Source: Candidatus Colenecus caballi (GTDB lineage Bacteria; Bacteroidota; Bacteroidia; Bacteroidales; Bacteroidaceae). From it: a stretch of DNA of 39,509 nt. Position numbers and translations under genes: made by a program. The DNA is taken from NCBI GenBank assembly GCA_018065615.1, contig JAGHSY010000055.1, positions 1 to 39,509 of the forward strand, read 5' to 3'. The notes beneath the pieces were generated by a model. It saw nothing but the letters and a program-made list of their open reading frames with translations, was not told where the DNA came from and searched no databases. Of the stretch, positions 25,302 to 32,950 are shown in pieces (within the stretch, counting starts at the first letter, position 1; every line of letters starts with the position of its first letter).

Positions 25302-26714
25302 ATGACTCAGACTGAAATACAGAACATTGTTTCGGCCCAACGGGAATTCTTCCTGAGTGGGGCCACTTTACCGGTGAAATGGCGCATTATGCAGCTCAAG
25401 AAACTGAAACGCGCCGTAATTGAAAGGGAAATGGAACTTGAACAGGCCTTGGCCCAGGACCTTGGCCGCAGTGCCGTTGAAGCCTATCTCTGTGACATCG
25501 GACCTGTTATTGTTGAGATTAACGAGACAATACGGGGGCTGCGCAGGTGGTCCCGGCCGGAAACGCATTTCAGCGGACTGCTGTGTTTTCCAAGCCTGAT
25601 CACCAAAGTCCATAAGATGCCTTACGGCGTGAACCTTATTATTAGCCCGTTCAATTTCCCGCTGCTCCTGACGTTGGGCGTACTTGCCGCCAGCATGGCA
25701 GGTGGCAACACCGCCGTCATAAAGGCAAGTTCCAAGTCACCGGCCTGCACCGCTGCAATAAATAAACTCATATCCGATACCTTCGGACCGGAATATATAA
25801 CCGTCATCAGCGGCGGACATGATGTTGCCGACATGTGCCTTGAGCAGCGTTTTGACAAGATTTTCTACACCGGTTCACCCAAAGTGGCAAAACATGTCAT
25901 GACCCAGGCCGCAAGGAATCTGACTCCGGTGGCTCTTGAACTTGGCGGCGAGACGGGAAACTGGTGCATTGTGCGCAAAGACGCCGACTTGAAGGATGCC
26001 GCCCGCAAGATTGCGTTCTTCAAGCTCTGCAACGCCGGGCAGATATGCATCAACATTAACCAGATTGCCGTTGCCACTGAAGTGGCCGATGAATTCCTTA
26101 AGGAACTCCAGGCCGCCTTTGAAAGACAGATAGGCCCTGAACCCCAGGAAAACCCTGAATATCCAAAACTGATAACTGCCGCCGCCTTTGAAAAATGTGC
26201 GGCTTTGGCTGACAACTGCAGAGACCGCATAATATACGGTGGAAAGGGAGATTCCCAGTCACGGCGCTACTCTCCGACCATAATATTTCCCGTAGGGATT
26301 GATGAGGACATTGTGCAGCACGAACTGTTCTGCCCGCTTCTGCCTGTCGTTCCGTTTGAAGACAAAGACATTGATACAGTCATGGACACCATTGCCCGCC
26401 GTGAACACCCGCTGGCAATGTATCTGTTTACAAAGGACAGACGTTGGGCGGACAGGACCATGCGTACACAGCAGTTCGGAGGTGGCTGCATAAATGAAGT
26501 CTGTGTGCATCTCATGGTGAAAGGCGTTCCCTTTGGCGGCACCGGCCATTCCGGCATGGGTGCCTACCACGGCGAATGGGGATTCCGCGAATTCACACAC
26601 CCGCAGACCGTACTGAGGGGACGCAACCGTATGAACCTGTCCCTGCGCGAACATCCGTACGGCGGCAGGAAAGAAAAGATCAAACTTTGGGTACTGCGCA
26701 GGCTGGAACGCTGA
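25302..26714 (+). CDS. Aldehyde dehydrogenase (class 3-like)
   Basis: NAD(P)-dependent oxidation of an aldehyde, 470 residues, close to ALDH3-type enzymes, which lack the N-terminal extension. The active-site Asn is in SPFNFPLLL (N118), the NAD-binding glycines in FYTGSPKVAKHV, the general base in VALELGGETGN (E213) and the catalytic Cys in NAGQICINI (C249). FGGTGHSGMGAYHGEWGF near the end is typical of class 3. A C-terminal basic/hydrophobic tail (KEKIKLWVLRRLER) could attach it to the membrane, as in fatty aldehyde dehydrogenases; that is inference. It is monocistronic and convergent with the DUF819 gene. Confidence 0.92.
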   Translation: MTQTEIQNIVSAQREFFLSGATLPVKWRIMQLKKLKRAVIEREMELEQALAQDLGRSAVEAYLCDIGPVIVEINETIRGLRRWSRPETHFSGLLCFPSLITKVHKMPYGVNLIISPFNFPLLLTLGVLAASMAGGNTAVIKASSKSPACTAAINKLISDTFGPEYITVISGGHDVADMCLEQRFDKIFYTGSPKVAKHVMTQAARNLTPVALELGGETGNWCIVRKDADLKDAARKIAFFKLCNAGQICININQIAVATEVADEFLKELQAAFERQIGPEPQENPEYPKLITAAAFEKCAALADNCRDRIIYGGKGDSQSRRYSPTIIFPVGIDEDIVQHELFCPLLPVVPFEDKDIDTVMDTIARREHPLAMYLFTKDRRWADRTMRTQQFGGGCINEVCVHLMVKGVPFGGTGHSGMGAYHGEWGFREFTHPQTVLRGRNRMNLSLREHPYGGRKEKIKLWVLRRLER

Positions 26715-26717
26715 AAA

Positions 26718-27833
26718 TCAGAACTGTCTGAGCAGCCCGGCTATAAGGAATCCGATGTAGTTGCCGGCGGCATAGCCCACAACACCTATTGCCAGACCTG
26801 GTGCAATGACACTGCGGTTCTTCATTGTCATGGCCATCATGGGCACAAATGGCGGTGAGCAGATGTAGGTGACTGAACTGATTATGGTCATGTCCGCATC
26901 AATCCTGAAAAGTCTGGAGAAAAGAAGCTGCAGAAACAGAGATACAAAAATCACAAAGGTCAGATACAGCAGCGTGTTCAGACTGCCGGAGAAATCCAGT
27001 TTTGTGAAATCGGCCATGGAGGCCACTACTACTGAGAAAATGCAGATGCAGTAATATCCGATGTCGTATGCCTGCGGGCGTTTTCTTACGGCCGGCAGGA
27101 ACGATGCCGCAATGCCAAGGGTGGTCAGCATGAGAATGAGCACAGTCATGAACCACGCATCGCCGGCCAGCAGGCCAAGTCCGGCCGATACGCCTATTAT
27201 CGCTGCGTCAATCCCCAGCAGGACAAGTATATCCTTGAAACGTAACTTTATCTTTTCCCCGTTTTCATCGGAATTTTCATCGGACTGGACAGACTCTGTG
27301 GGCAGGACACGGCGGAACAGTCTGATGCCTGTTGCCATAAGGAACGTCAGGTACAGGAATGATACCAGCATGTCACATGAATTGACCAGAATGAAGGTCT
27401 CTTCCGGCACGTCAAGCATGGCCTGAAGCGCTGCCAGGTTGACGGTCCCTCCGGTATAGACGCCTGAAAGCATTGCCCCGACCTTGTATCCTTCAGGAAT
27501 GGCACGGCCAAAAATGAAATAACCGCCAACTACTGCCATTACCACAGCAATCATCCCGGTGAAAAGGGCAAGAACAGAGGAACGGTTGCCGGTACGCCTG
27601 AATCTGCATCCGAAAAGCATCAGTGGAATGGCCACCGGTACCATGGCACTGCTCAGCATATCCTGGATTTGGGCCATACTCCGAGGACGTATGGTATTGC
27701 CTATTATGACTCCAAGAATGTACAGAACCAGTACAGGCCCTATCTTATCCAAAACTTTCACCTTACTGCACACTCGCATAACAGCAGCAGGAAGAAATAC
27801 AAAAAGCAGGACTGTCAGTATGTTGCCTATCAT
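26718..27833 (-). CDS. DUF819-family integral membrane protein
   Basis: 371-residue polytopic membrane protein (about ten helices) of the DUF819/YjcL type, predicted to be transporter-like. The start at 27833 (MIGNILTVLLFVFLPAAV) places a helix at the N terminus. The longer frame upstream adds 48 residues that run through the promoter and the start of the divergent gene. Family-like segments are GAMLSGVYTGGTVNLAALQ, YICIFSVVVASMADF-type helices and YICSPPFVPMMAMTMKNR near the end. A charged loop (TESVQSDENSDENGEKIKL) joins the two halves. The substrate is unknown. Confidence 0.82.
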   Translation of the reverse strand: MIGNILTVLLFVFLPAAVMRVCSKVKVLDKIGPVLVLYILGVIIGNTIRPRSMAQIQDMLSSAMVPVAIPLMLFGCRFRRTGNRSSVLALFTGMIAVVMAVVGGYFIFGRAIPEGYKVGAMLSGVYTGGTVNLAALQAMLDVPEETFILVNSCDMLVSFLYLTFLMATGIRLFRRVLPTESVQSDENSDENGEKIKLRFKDILVLLGIDAAIIGVSAGLGLLAGDAWFMTVLILMLTTLGIAASFLPAVRKRPQAYDIGYYCICIFSVVVASMADFTKLDFSGSLNTLLYLTFVIFVSLFLQLLFSRLFRIDADMTIISSVTYICSPPFVPMMAMTMKNRSVIAPGLAIGVVGYAAGNYIGFLIAGLLRQF

Positions 27834-27837
27834 AAAG

Positions 27838-27845
27838 GCAAAAAT
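27838..27845 (-). promoter_or_regulatory. Putative -7 box of the DUF819 gene
   Basis: On the minus strand TATTTTTG (TAnnTTTG) ends 4 bases before the ATG at 27833. Either the mRNA is leaderless or this box is fortuitous and another promoter lies inside the divergent gene. Confidence 0.35.
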
Positions 27846-27848
27846 ACG

Positions 27849-27856
27849 TACATTTG
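27849..27856 (+). promoter_or_regulatory. Putative -7 box of the GNAT gene
   Basis: TACATTTG (TAnnTTTG) ends 7 bases before the ATG at 27864, again predicting a leaderless or nearly leaderless transcript. Confidence 0.4.
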
Positions 27857-27863
27857 CATAAAT

Positions 27864-28316
27864 ATGAAAACAGTTATTGAAAAAGGAACCATATCCGAAC
27901 TGGAAGACATTGTCCGATTCCAGATTGGGATGGCCATGGAGTCTGAAGGAATAGTTCTGGATTCTGAGAAACTTCACTCAGGCGTGAAAGCTGCCTTGGA
28001 GAATCCGTCACTTGGTGAATATTTCGTTGCCAGAAACGAAGAAGGTACATTGATGGGCAGCCTGCTGATAACCAAAGAATGGAGCGACTGGAACTGTTGC
28101 AACTACTGGTGGATTCAGAGTGTCTATGTCCGTCCCGAATTCAGAAAAAACGGCGTTTTCACCGCAATGTTCAACGAAATTAAACGTCTGGCTGGAGAAG
28201 CCGGTTCTACAAGTCTGCGCCTATATGTTGATAGCGCAAACACCAATGCACAAGCCGTATATCTCAGACTTGACATGAAGCGGAGTCACTACCTGATGTT
28301 TGAGGAAGACTTTTAG
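27864..28316 (+). CDS. GNAT-family N-acetyltransferase
   Basis: 150-residue acyltransferase using acetyl-CoA; the substrate is unknown. The start at 27864 (MKTVIEKGTISELEDIVRFQ) is the natural GNAT opening; a longer in-frame start lies within the divergent membrane protein gene. The core strand and pyrophosphate loop are seen as WWIQSVYVRPEFRKNGVFTA, where the usual RGxG is modified to RKNGVF. The C-terminal part has LRLYVDSANTNAQAVYLRLDM, the alpha4/beta6 region. Confidence 0.85.
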   Translation: MKTVIEKGTISELEDIVRFQIGMAMESEGIVLDSEKLHSGVKAALENPSLGEYFVARNEEGTLMGSLLITKEWSDWNCCNYWWIQSVYVRPEFRKNGVFTAMFNEIKRLAGEAGSTSLRLYVDSANTNAQAVYLRLDMKRSHYLMFEEDF

Positions 28317-28381
28317 AATCTGTTTTGAAATGTTGCAAAAATGACAGCAGTTCGGAAGCTTTTTTCAATAAGACCTCAGGG

Positions 28382-30391
28382 CTAATCATGGGCCCTGCCC
28401 AAAGATTCGTATTTCAGGGCTCCGTCCTCCAGGAATAACCTATAGGATAGAGGATAGTTAGTCCAGTTTTCACTGACATATTCGGAATACCAATCCCAGA
28501 CTGTCATTGAGAATGGCTCACTGTTGAGTTCCACCAGATTGGCGTCTTCTTTGTAGAATACGACATAGGCACCTGTTTCATCAACTGCTATCACGGTCAG
28601 TGTGCCCGGACAGCATCCGTAAGGAAAACCTTTGAAAACCAGCAGATACTGGGATTCACTTACCTTGCAGGTGTGGAAGAAACCGTTTTCAAACCGACTG
28701 TCCTTAAACCAGTCATATTCTTTGAATTGGAATTCTCTGCCACCGACATTAATGGTGACCACAGCAAAATCTCCCGGGTCTTCGGACAAGTCCTCTGGAA
28801 AAGAGAAAATTGTTACGGTAAAATGGCCTATTTCTGTTTTAAAAGCCTCAACACACGCCTTGGAATAATCAAATATCGTATCGACAACAAAAGGATCCCC
28901 GAACGGTTCATTAACCTTGACAGAAGACCCTTGCTGGAAGTCGAATATTGTGGTCACCTTTTCACGGACGGGGCGCACAGCCATGCCCAGGTTACGCTTG
29001 TCAGTAGCATAATCCCAGTCTTTTTCATTGAAACTCAAGTTCCATGCCTGATAAACATCATCATTACAGAGAGTATTGGACCAATACAAACCTTCATCTT
29101 CAAGAACAGGCAGGAAAATGGAGTTGCCGTTGATATTGCTCTTGACATTGTATCCTTTGGTTCCATTCACAGTTGTCCAGGTCCAGGTGCATTTTTCATA
29201 CAATTCAGTCAGTTCTTCCTTGGTAGGCATACGCCATTTGTCGCCCCAGTTCATACGGGCGGCATCATCAGTCAGAACGAGAACGGTATCCATTCTTGAA
29301 TCAATATAGTTTATCATGTTGTCGCTGTCTTCAGAATGCCGGTATGTTGACCAGGAGTAATCGTCTTTTGGTCTGGTCTCGCCCCAGGCGAAACGGCTTC
29401 CGTATTCCTGCTGACTGGAGGCACCGACATTACAGTCGGCCCACAGGACACTCAGACCAAGGTCAACACAATCATGCTGGACGTACCCATCGGGGGGCAG
29501 GACTGAAACTTCACATTCGTGGACAATTGTACCGCAAACCGCTTTGACAGTACACTTTCCGTTTGAAATGGCTGTGACTATTCCATTTCTGTCAACTTTG
29601 GCCACATCGGAATTGCCCGAAGACCAGTATATGCTCTGTTTTGTTGCATTTGAAGGAATGAATGATGCCGTCAGCTTATACTCTTCACCGACTCTGATTC
29701 CTATTTCCTTCTTATTCAGACCGATGTCATCAATTGGGACATAACAATCAGTTACAGGTCTGATTGGACGGCCTGACTGACGGGTCAACGGAGTATTACC
29801 CATTCCCATCCCTCTTTGGCCACTGCTATTTATCATGGAATAAAAAAAACAAGATCTGGGCTCAACCGCCATCTCACTATTGGAATTGCAGGAACTTGTC
29901 CAGTAATATACGCCATCATCATAATACAGCAAACGTGTATCGACCTTCAGTCCTCCAGCCGGAAGGAATATGGAATTGCCGTTCTTGCCTGTCACCTTAT
30001 ATCCGTTCCGACCATCCTGCCTGATCCATTCCCATGTGCAGTTGTCTATGAGTTCCTGGAATTCTTGCTTTGTAGGCATACGCCAGTCCTCACCCCAAAG
30101 CACTGTGGCAACGTCATCCTGAGACTCCAGAGTGGGAATCCTGCCATCAAAATAATGGCTCTGTCTGGATGCGAAGACATTGTCCTTGTCATAATTCTTC
30201 TTTTCTTCAGTCTCTCCCCATGCAAAATAACCGCCTGGATATTCAGGCCAATATGAACCGATGTTGCATGTGGCCCAATTGACACTCAGACCAAGGTCAA
30301 CACAATCATGACTTGGATAATACTGTCCCCAACTGCTGCTGGAAAGGATCAATGACGGAATAATCAGGAAAAGGAATCTAGATGATTTCAT
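28382..30391 (-). CDS. Exported protein with two FISUMP domains and a bacterial Ig-like domain
   Basis: 669 residues with a signal peptide ending SSSWGQ. Two copies of a Fibrobacter-succinogenes-major-paralogous-like domain (about 28-205 and 300-480) share HDCVDLGLSV.WA.CN.G, FAWGET, W..DWRMPTK.E..EL...CTW and NGNSIFLP. Between them is a Big_2-type Ig domain (about 214-297) containing LTASFIPSNATKQSIYWSS and GIVTAISNGKCTVKAVCG. The C-terminal 190 residues are unassigned. A surface-exposed role, perhaps adhesion or substrate display, is inferred. It is monocistronic, and the start is fixed by the signal peptide. Confidence 0.78.
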   Translation of the reverse strand: MKSSRFLFLIIPSLILSSSSWGQYYPSHDCVDLGLSVNWATCNIGSYWPEYPGGYFAWGETEEKKNYDKDNVFASRQSHYFDGRIPTLESQDDVATVLWGEDWRMPTKQEFQELIDNCTWEWIRQDGRNGYKVTGKNGNSIFLPAGGLKVDTRLLYYDDGVYYWTSSCNSNSEMAVEPRSCFFYSMINSSGQRGMGMGNTPLTRQSGRPIRPVTDCYVPIDDIGLNKKEIGIRVGEEYKLTASFIPSNATKQSIYWSSGNSDVAKVDRNGIVTAISNGKCTVKAVCGTIVHECEVSVLPPDGYVQHDCVDLGLSVLWADCNVGASSQQEYGSRFAWGETRPKDDYSWSTYRHSEDSDNMINYIDSRMDTVLVLTDDAARMNWGDKWRMPTKEELTELYEKCTWTWTTVNGTKGYNVKSNINGNSIFLPVLEDEGLYWSNTLCNDDVYQAWNLSFNEKDWDYATDKRNLGMAVRPVREKVTTIFDFQQGSSVKVNEPFGDPFVVDTIFDYSKACVEAFKTEIGHFTVTIFSFPEDLSEDPGDFAVVTINVGGREFQFKEYDWFKDSRFENGFFHTCKVSESQYLLVFKGFPYGCCPGTLTVIAVDETGAYVVFYKEDANLVELNSEPFSMTVWDWYSEYVSENWTNYPLSYRLFLEDGALKYESLGRAHD

Positions 30392-30418
30392 TCGGATGCT
30401 TTGATTCGGATGCTTTGA
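30391..30418 (-). repeat. 14-bp tandem duplication at the start codon
   Basis: TTCGGATGCTTTGA occurs twice without gap on the plus strand (30391-30404 and 30405-30418). On the gene's strand the second copy ends with the A of the ATG, so the duplication makes up the immediate leader of the FISUMP gene. Confidence 0.8.
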
Positions 30419-30456
30419 TTTAGAAGCTGTTTTGAATTAATATAGGTCAACATGAC

Positions 30457-30494
30457 TTCTCGGAACAAATACTTGCCCATAATTGTTCCGAGAA
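30457..30494. repeat. Perfect 12-bp inverted repeat, distal hairpin
   Basis: TTCTCGGAACAA at 30457-30468 pairs perfectly with TTGTTCCGAGAA at 30483-30494 across a 14-base loop. It lies between the FISUMP start and the second hairpin. It could be a regulator site or a second terminator for the GH43 transcript. Confidence 0.6.
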
Positions 30495-30507
30495 TCAATG
30501 TATTGGA

Positions 30508-30544
30508 ATCTCGTGGCACTTTCCACAGAAATGTGCCACGAGAT
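30508..30544 (-). terminator. Hairpin after the GH43 gene
   Basis: ATCTCGTGGCAC (30508-30519) and GTGCCACGAGAT (30533-30544) form a perfect 12-bp stem with a 13-base loop, 26 bases beyond the GH43 stop on the minus strand. There is no long U-run after the stem, so factor-independent termination is likely but not certain. Confidence 0.5.
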
Positions 30545-30569
30545 GATTGGATAATCTATTTTATCTGTT

Positions 30570-32003
30570 TTATCTGTCACGGAAATTCCACTTGCAGTTT
30601 ACGTCGTTGAAATCGTACTTTCCAAGTGTGAGTGAGCAGTCGCCTGTGCAGACAAGAGCAAACTGCTGGCCCTTCTTTCCGGGAACATTTTCATTGATTA
30701 TACGGAATGTGCCGTCTATGAGCTGTTCAATTCTCCACAGCTGTTCAGGGGCTCCCGTATACTGCGGAACTGCCGTCAGTTCGCCGTCGGCCGTTGCGGC
30801 CAGCGCACGGTTGGTTCCTTCAATGGTAATCTTGTAATAAGGTGCGCCAAGATAGCCGCCCTTGTCACCGACTGCAGTGACAGTCCATCTCTGGTGGGGA
30901 CGGAACATGTAGTCATTCAGACGTATGTCAATGTTGCCCTTGGGCCAGTCACCTATCACATCAGCCAGAATCTGGTTCTGCAGAGGAACGTTGGGAGTAG
31001 AAGCGTTGCCGAATCCGCGGCCTGCACCCTGCATTCTGACAAAGTCAACTGCAAGTTCCAGAGCATAGCCGCGACGCTCGGACTCAATCTCGAATGTGCC
31101 TTCCCTGAACGGGTCGGCGGCTACGGGCCAGTCGTTCTTCCAGAGAAGCGGAAGTATGCCGAGCACGCTCTTTCCGCTGCGTTCAAAATCGGCCTCAAAG
31201 TGGCAGGACATCTTTTCGCAGCCTTCCTCCTCAATGTAACGTCCGAAATGTCCGGGACCGGTAACCCTATTGCCGGCAGACAGCACCATCTTGCCGCCGC
31301 CCTGCAGCATGTCACGGCCTACATTGTCAAGGTACGGACCGGTAACTTCACGTGAACGGCCGCATACAATGTTGTAGGTCGAGTTCACACCGTCACAGCA
31401 GGTTCCGTGAGTTCCAAGCAGATAGTACCAGCCGTTGTGGTACATCAGTGCCGTTGCCTCACAGTCAATTGCTATGTCAACGGGCTCGCTCTTGGGCAGA
31501 CGCTTTGCGGTCTTGGGGTCAAGTTCAACCAGACGGATTGCACCGAAATAGGTGCCGTATGACATCCACAGGCGTCCTGTGGTCGGGTCAAGGAGAAGCG
31601 CCGGGTCAATGCTGTAGCAGTCGTCATCGGCCCCGGCCCATGCAACAAGCTCTTCGGCAGAATAATCTACTGAATCGGGATTCAGAGTAGTGGCCCACAT
31701 GGTCTGGCATACACCGTGGGTCTTGCCCTGTGTGCCGGGAAAATTGCCGCTGTAGGTAATGAGATAGCGGTCACCTATCTTCATGGCATCGGGTGCCACG
31801 CCGCCGCCGGGCTTGACTGCACCGGAACGCCAGGTGTATCCGTCATCGGACATAAGTCCGCCGCTGCCGGTACCGAAAGTATAGTAAACCCCGTTGCACT
31901 TTACAATGGTCGATGGGTCATGAATGAAAATATCACCTGTAATCTGGGCCGATGCTCCAATTGCCAATGCTGACAGTGCAGCTGCTGCAAATATCTTTTT
32001 CAT
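30570..32003 (-). CDS. GH43-family glycosidase with ricin-type C-terminal domain
   Basis: Secreted enzyme of 477 residues. The start at 32003 (MKKIF) gives a signal peptide ending GASAQ; an ATG at 32015 overlaps the upstream stop as TAATG and cannot be excluded. The five-bladed propeller of GH43 shows the catalytic base in FIHDPSTIVKCNGVYY (D29), the pKa-modulating Asp in CYSIDPALLLDP (D133) and the acid in DCEATALMYHNGWYYL (E182). These point to arabinanase or arabinofuranosidase/xylosidase activity. A middle region (about 265-365) is unassigned. The last 110 residues have QLWRIEQLIDGTFRI and similar turns of a ricin B carbohydrate-binding trefoil. It is coupled to the upstream gene. Confidence 0.85.
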   Translation of the reverse strand: MKKIFAAAALSALAIGASAQITGDIFIHDPSTIVKCNGVYYTFGTGSGGLMSDDGYTWRSGAVKPGGGVAPDAMKIGDRYLITYSGNFPGTQGKTHGVCQTMWATTLNPDSVDYSAEELVAWAGADDDCYSIDPALLLDPTTGRLWMSYGTYFGAIRLVELDPKTAKRLPKSEPVDIAIDCEATALMYHNGWYYLLGTHGTCCDGVNSTYNIVCGRSREVTGPYLDNVGRDMLQGGGKMVLSAGNRVTGPGHFGRYIEEEGCEKMSCHFEADFERSGKSVLGILPLLWKNDWPVAADPFREGTFEIESERRGYALELAVDFVRMQGAGRGFGNASTPNVPLQNQILADVIGDWPKGNIDIRLNDYMFRPHQRWTVTAVGDKGGYLGAPYYKITIEGTNRALAATADGELTAVPQYTGAPEQLWRIEQLIDGTFRIINENVPGKKGQQFALVCTGDCSLTLGKYDFNDVNCKWNFRDR

Positions 32004-32014
32004 AACTTTCTGCA

Positions 32015-32863
32015 TTATTTGTTGGTGATTGTAAGATTGGTCACTGGCTTGCCGTCCAGTCCGATGAAACGGACGCAGAAGTCACTCATGCCCGGACCGT
32101 TGATGACTGAGCAGCGCACAATGTTGGCGCCCTTCTTCAGGGTGAACTGCTTTGAAACGCCGTCATCGACTACCATACGGCGGTCGCCTGAAAGCAGCAG
32201 GACCTCCTGGCCGTTGACCCACCACATTGAGGCCGAGTTGGAACCGGCAGCCAGTCTGACTGTCATGTCCTCAGGGGCGTTGACCACGGTTACGCCAAGG
32301 AACAGCCCTTCGGTAGGACGCTGTCCCAGACTCTTTGCAAAACGGTACAGCTTGACGTTATAACGCTTGCTGTCAACGCTGTGCCACTTAAGACTTACAT
32401 CTGTATATTCCGGCTGGGCTGCGGGCTGGGCCTGTGGCTGCGGAGCCTGCTGGGGGCCGCCCATGCCGCCCATACGCATGCCGCCTCTGGCTGTGCGCTT
32501 GGGAATCTTTACGGTAACCTCATCGCCGTCTTTTGGAAGGACTGTATTCTGTCCCTCAAAATACTCCTTTGCAAACTCTGTCCTGAGCCAAGAATCAGTG
32601 AACAGTGTGTTGGAATTTATTTCCTGCTTGGAAATCGGATCCAGCAGTGTCCAGCGGCGTATGAAACCGTCCTTGTCCGGAGTGGCGGACTTGGACTTTG
32701 CCTCCGAGAAATACACGTCAAACGACACATCGGGCTGGACATACTTGTCAAATACAGGATTTACAGGACCTGAAGCCTGTGCCTGGGCGGGTGCCCCGGC
32801 GCGGTTCTGAGCCATCAGTGAACCCGATGCCAGAACTGCAAGAACTAGAAATAGCTTTCTCAT
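32015..32863 (-). CDS. Exported protein coupled to GH43, with Gly/Met and Pro/Gln linker
   Basis: 282 residues from ATG at 32863, chosen for its signal peptide ending LMAQ; a longer frame starts at 32923. A first domain (about 38-122) is followed by a low-complexity linker (about 123-152) with RGGMRMGGMGGPQQAPQPQ. The second domain (about 155-282) looks like a jelly-roll: GVTVVNAPEDMTVRLAAG, MWWVNGQEVLLLSGDRR and KKGANIVRCSVING recall the sugar-binding sandwich domains attached to glycoside hydrolases. Its stop TAA overlaps ATG 32015. The likely role is a carbohydrate-binding partner of the GH43 enzyme; that is inference from context. Confidence 0.6.
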   Translation of the reverse strand: MRKLFLVLAVLASGSLMAQNRAGAPAQAQASGPVNPVFDKYVQPDVSFDVYFSEAKSKSATPDKDGFIRRWTLLDPISKQEINSNTLFTDSWLRTEFAKEYFEGQNTVLPKDGDEVTVKIPKRTARGGMRMGGMGGPQQAPQPQAQPAAQPEYTDVSLKWHSVDSKRYNVKLYRFAKSLGQRPTEGLFLGVTVVNAPEDMTVRLAAGSNSASMWWVNGQEVLLLSGDRRMVVDDGVSKQFTLKKGANIVRCSVINGPGMSDFCVRFIGLDGKPVTNLTITNK

Positions 32864-32950
32864 TGCCTGATCAGTTGTAATTAAAGTAAACTGTCGGCAA
32901 GTTATTGAAAAAGTCAATACCAAGTTCAGAATCTGCCCGATTATTGTCCG

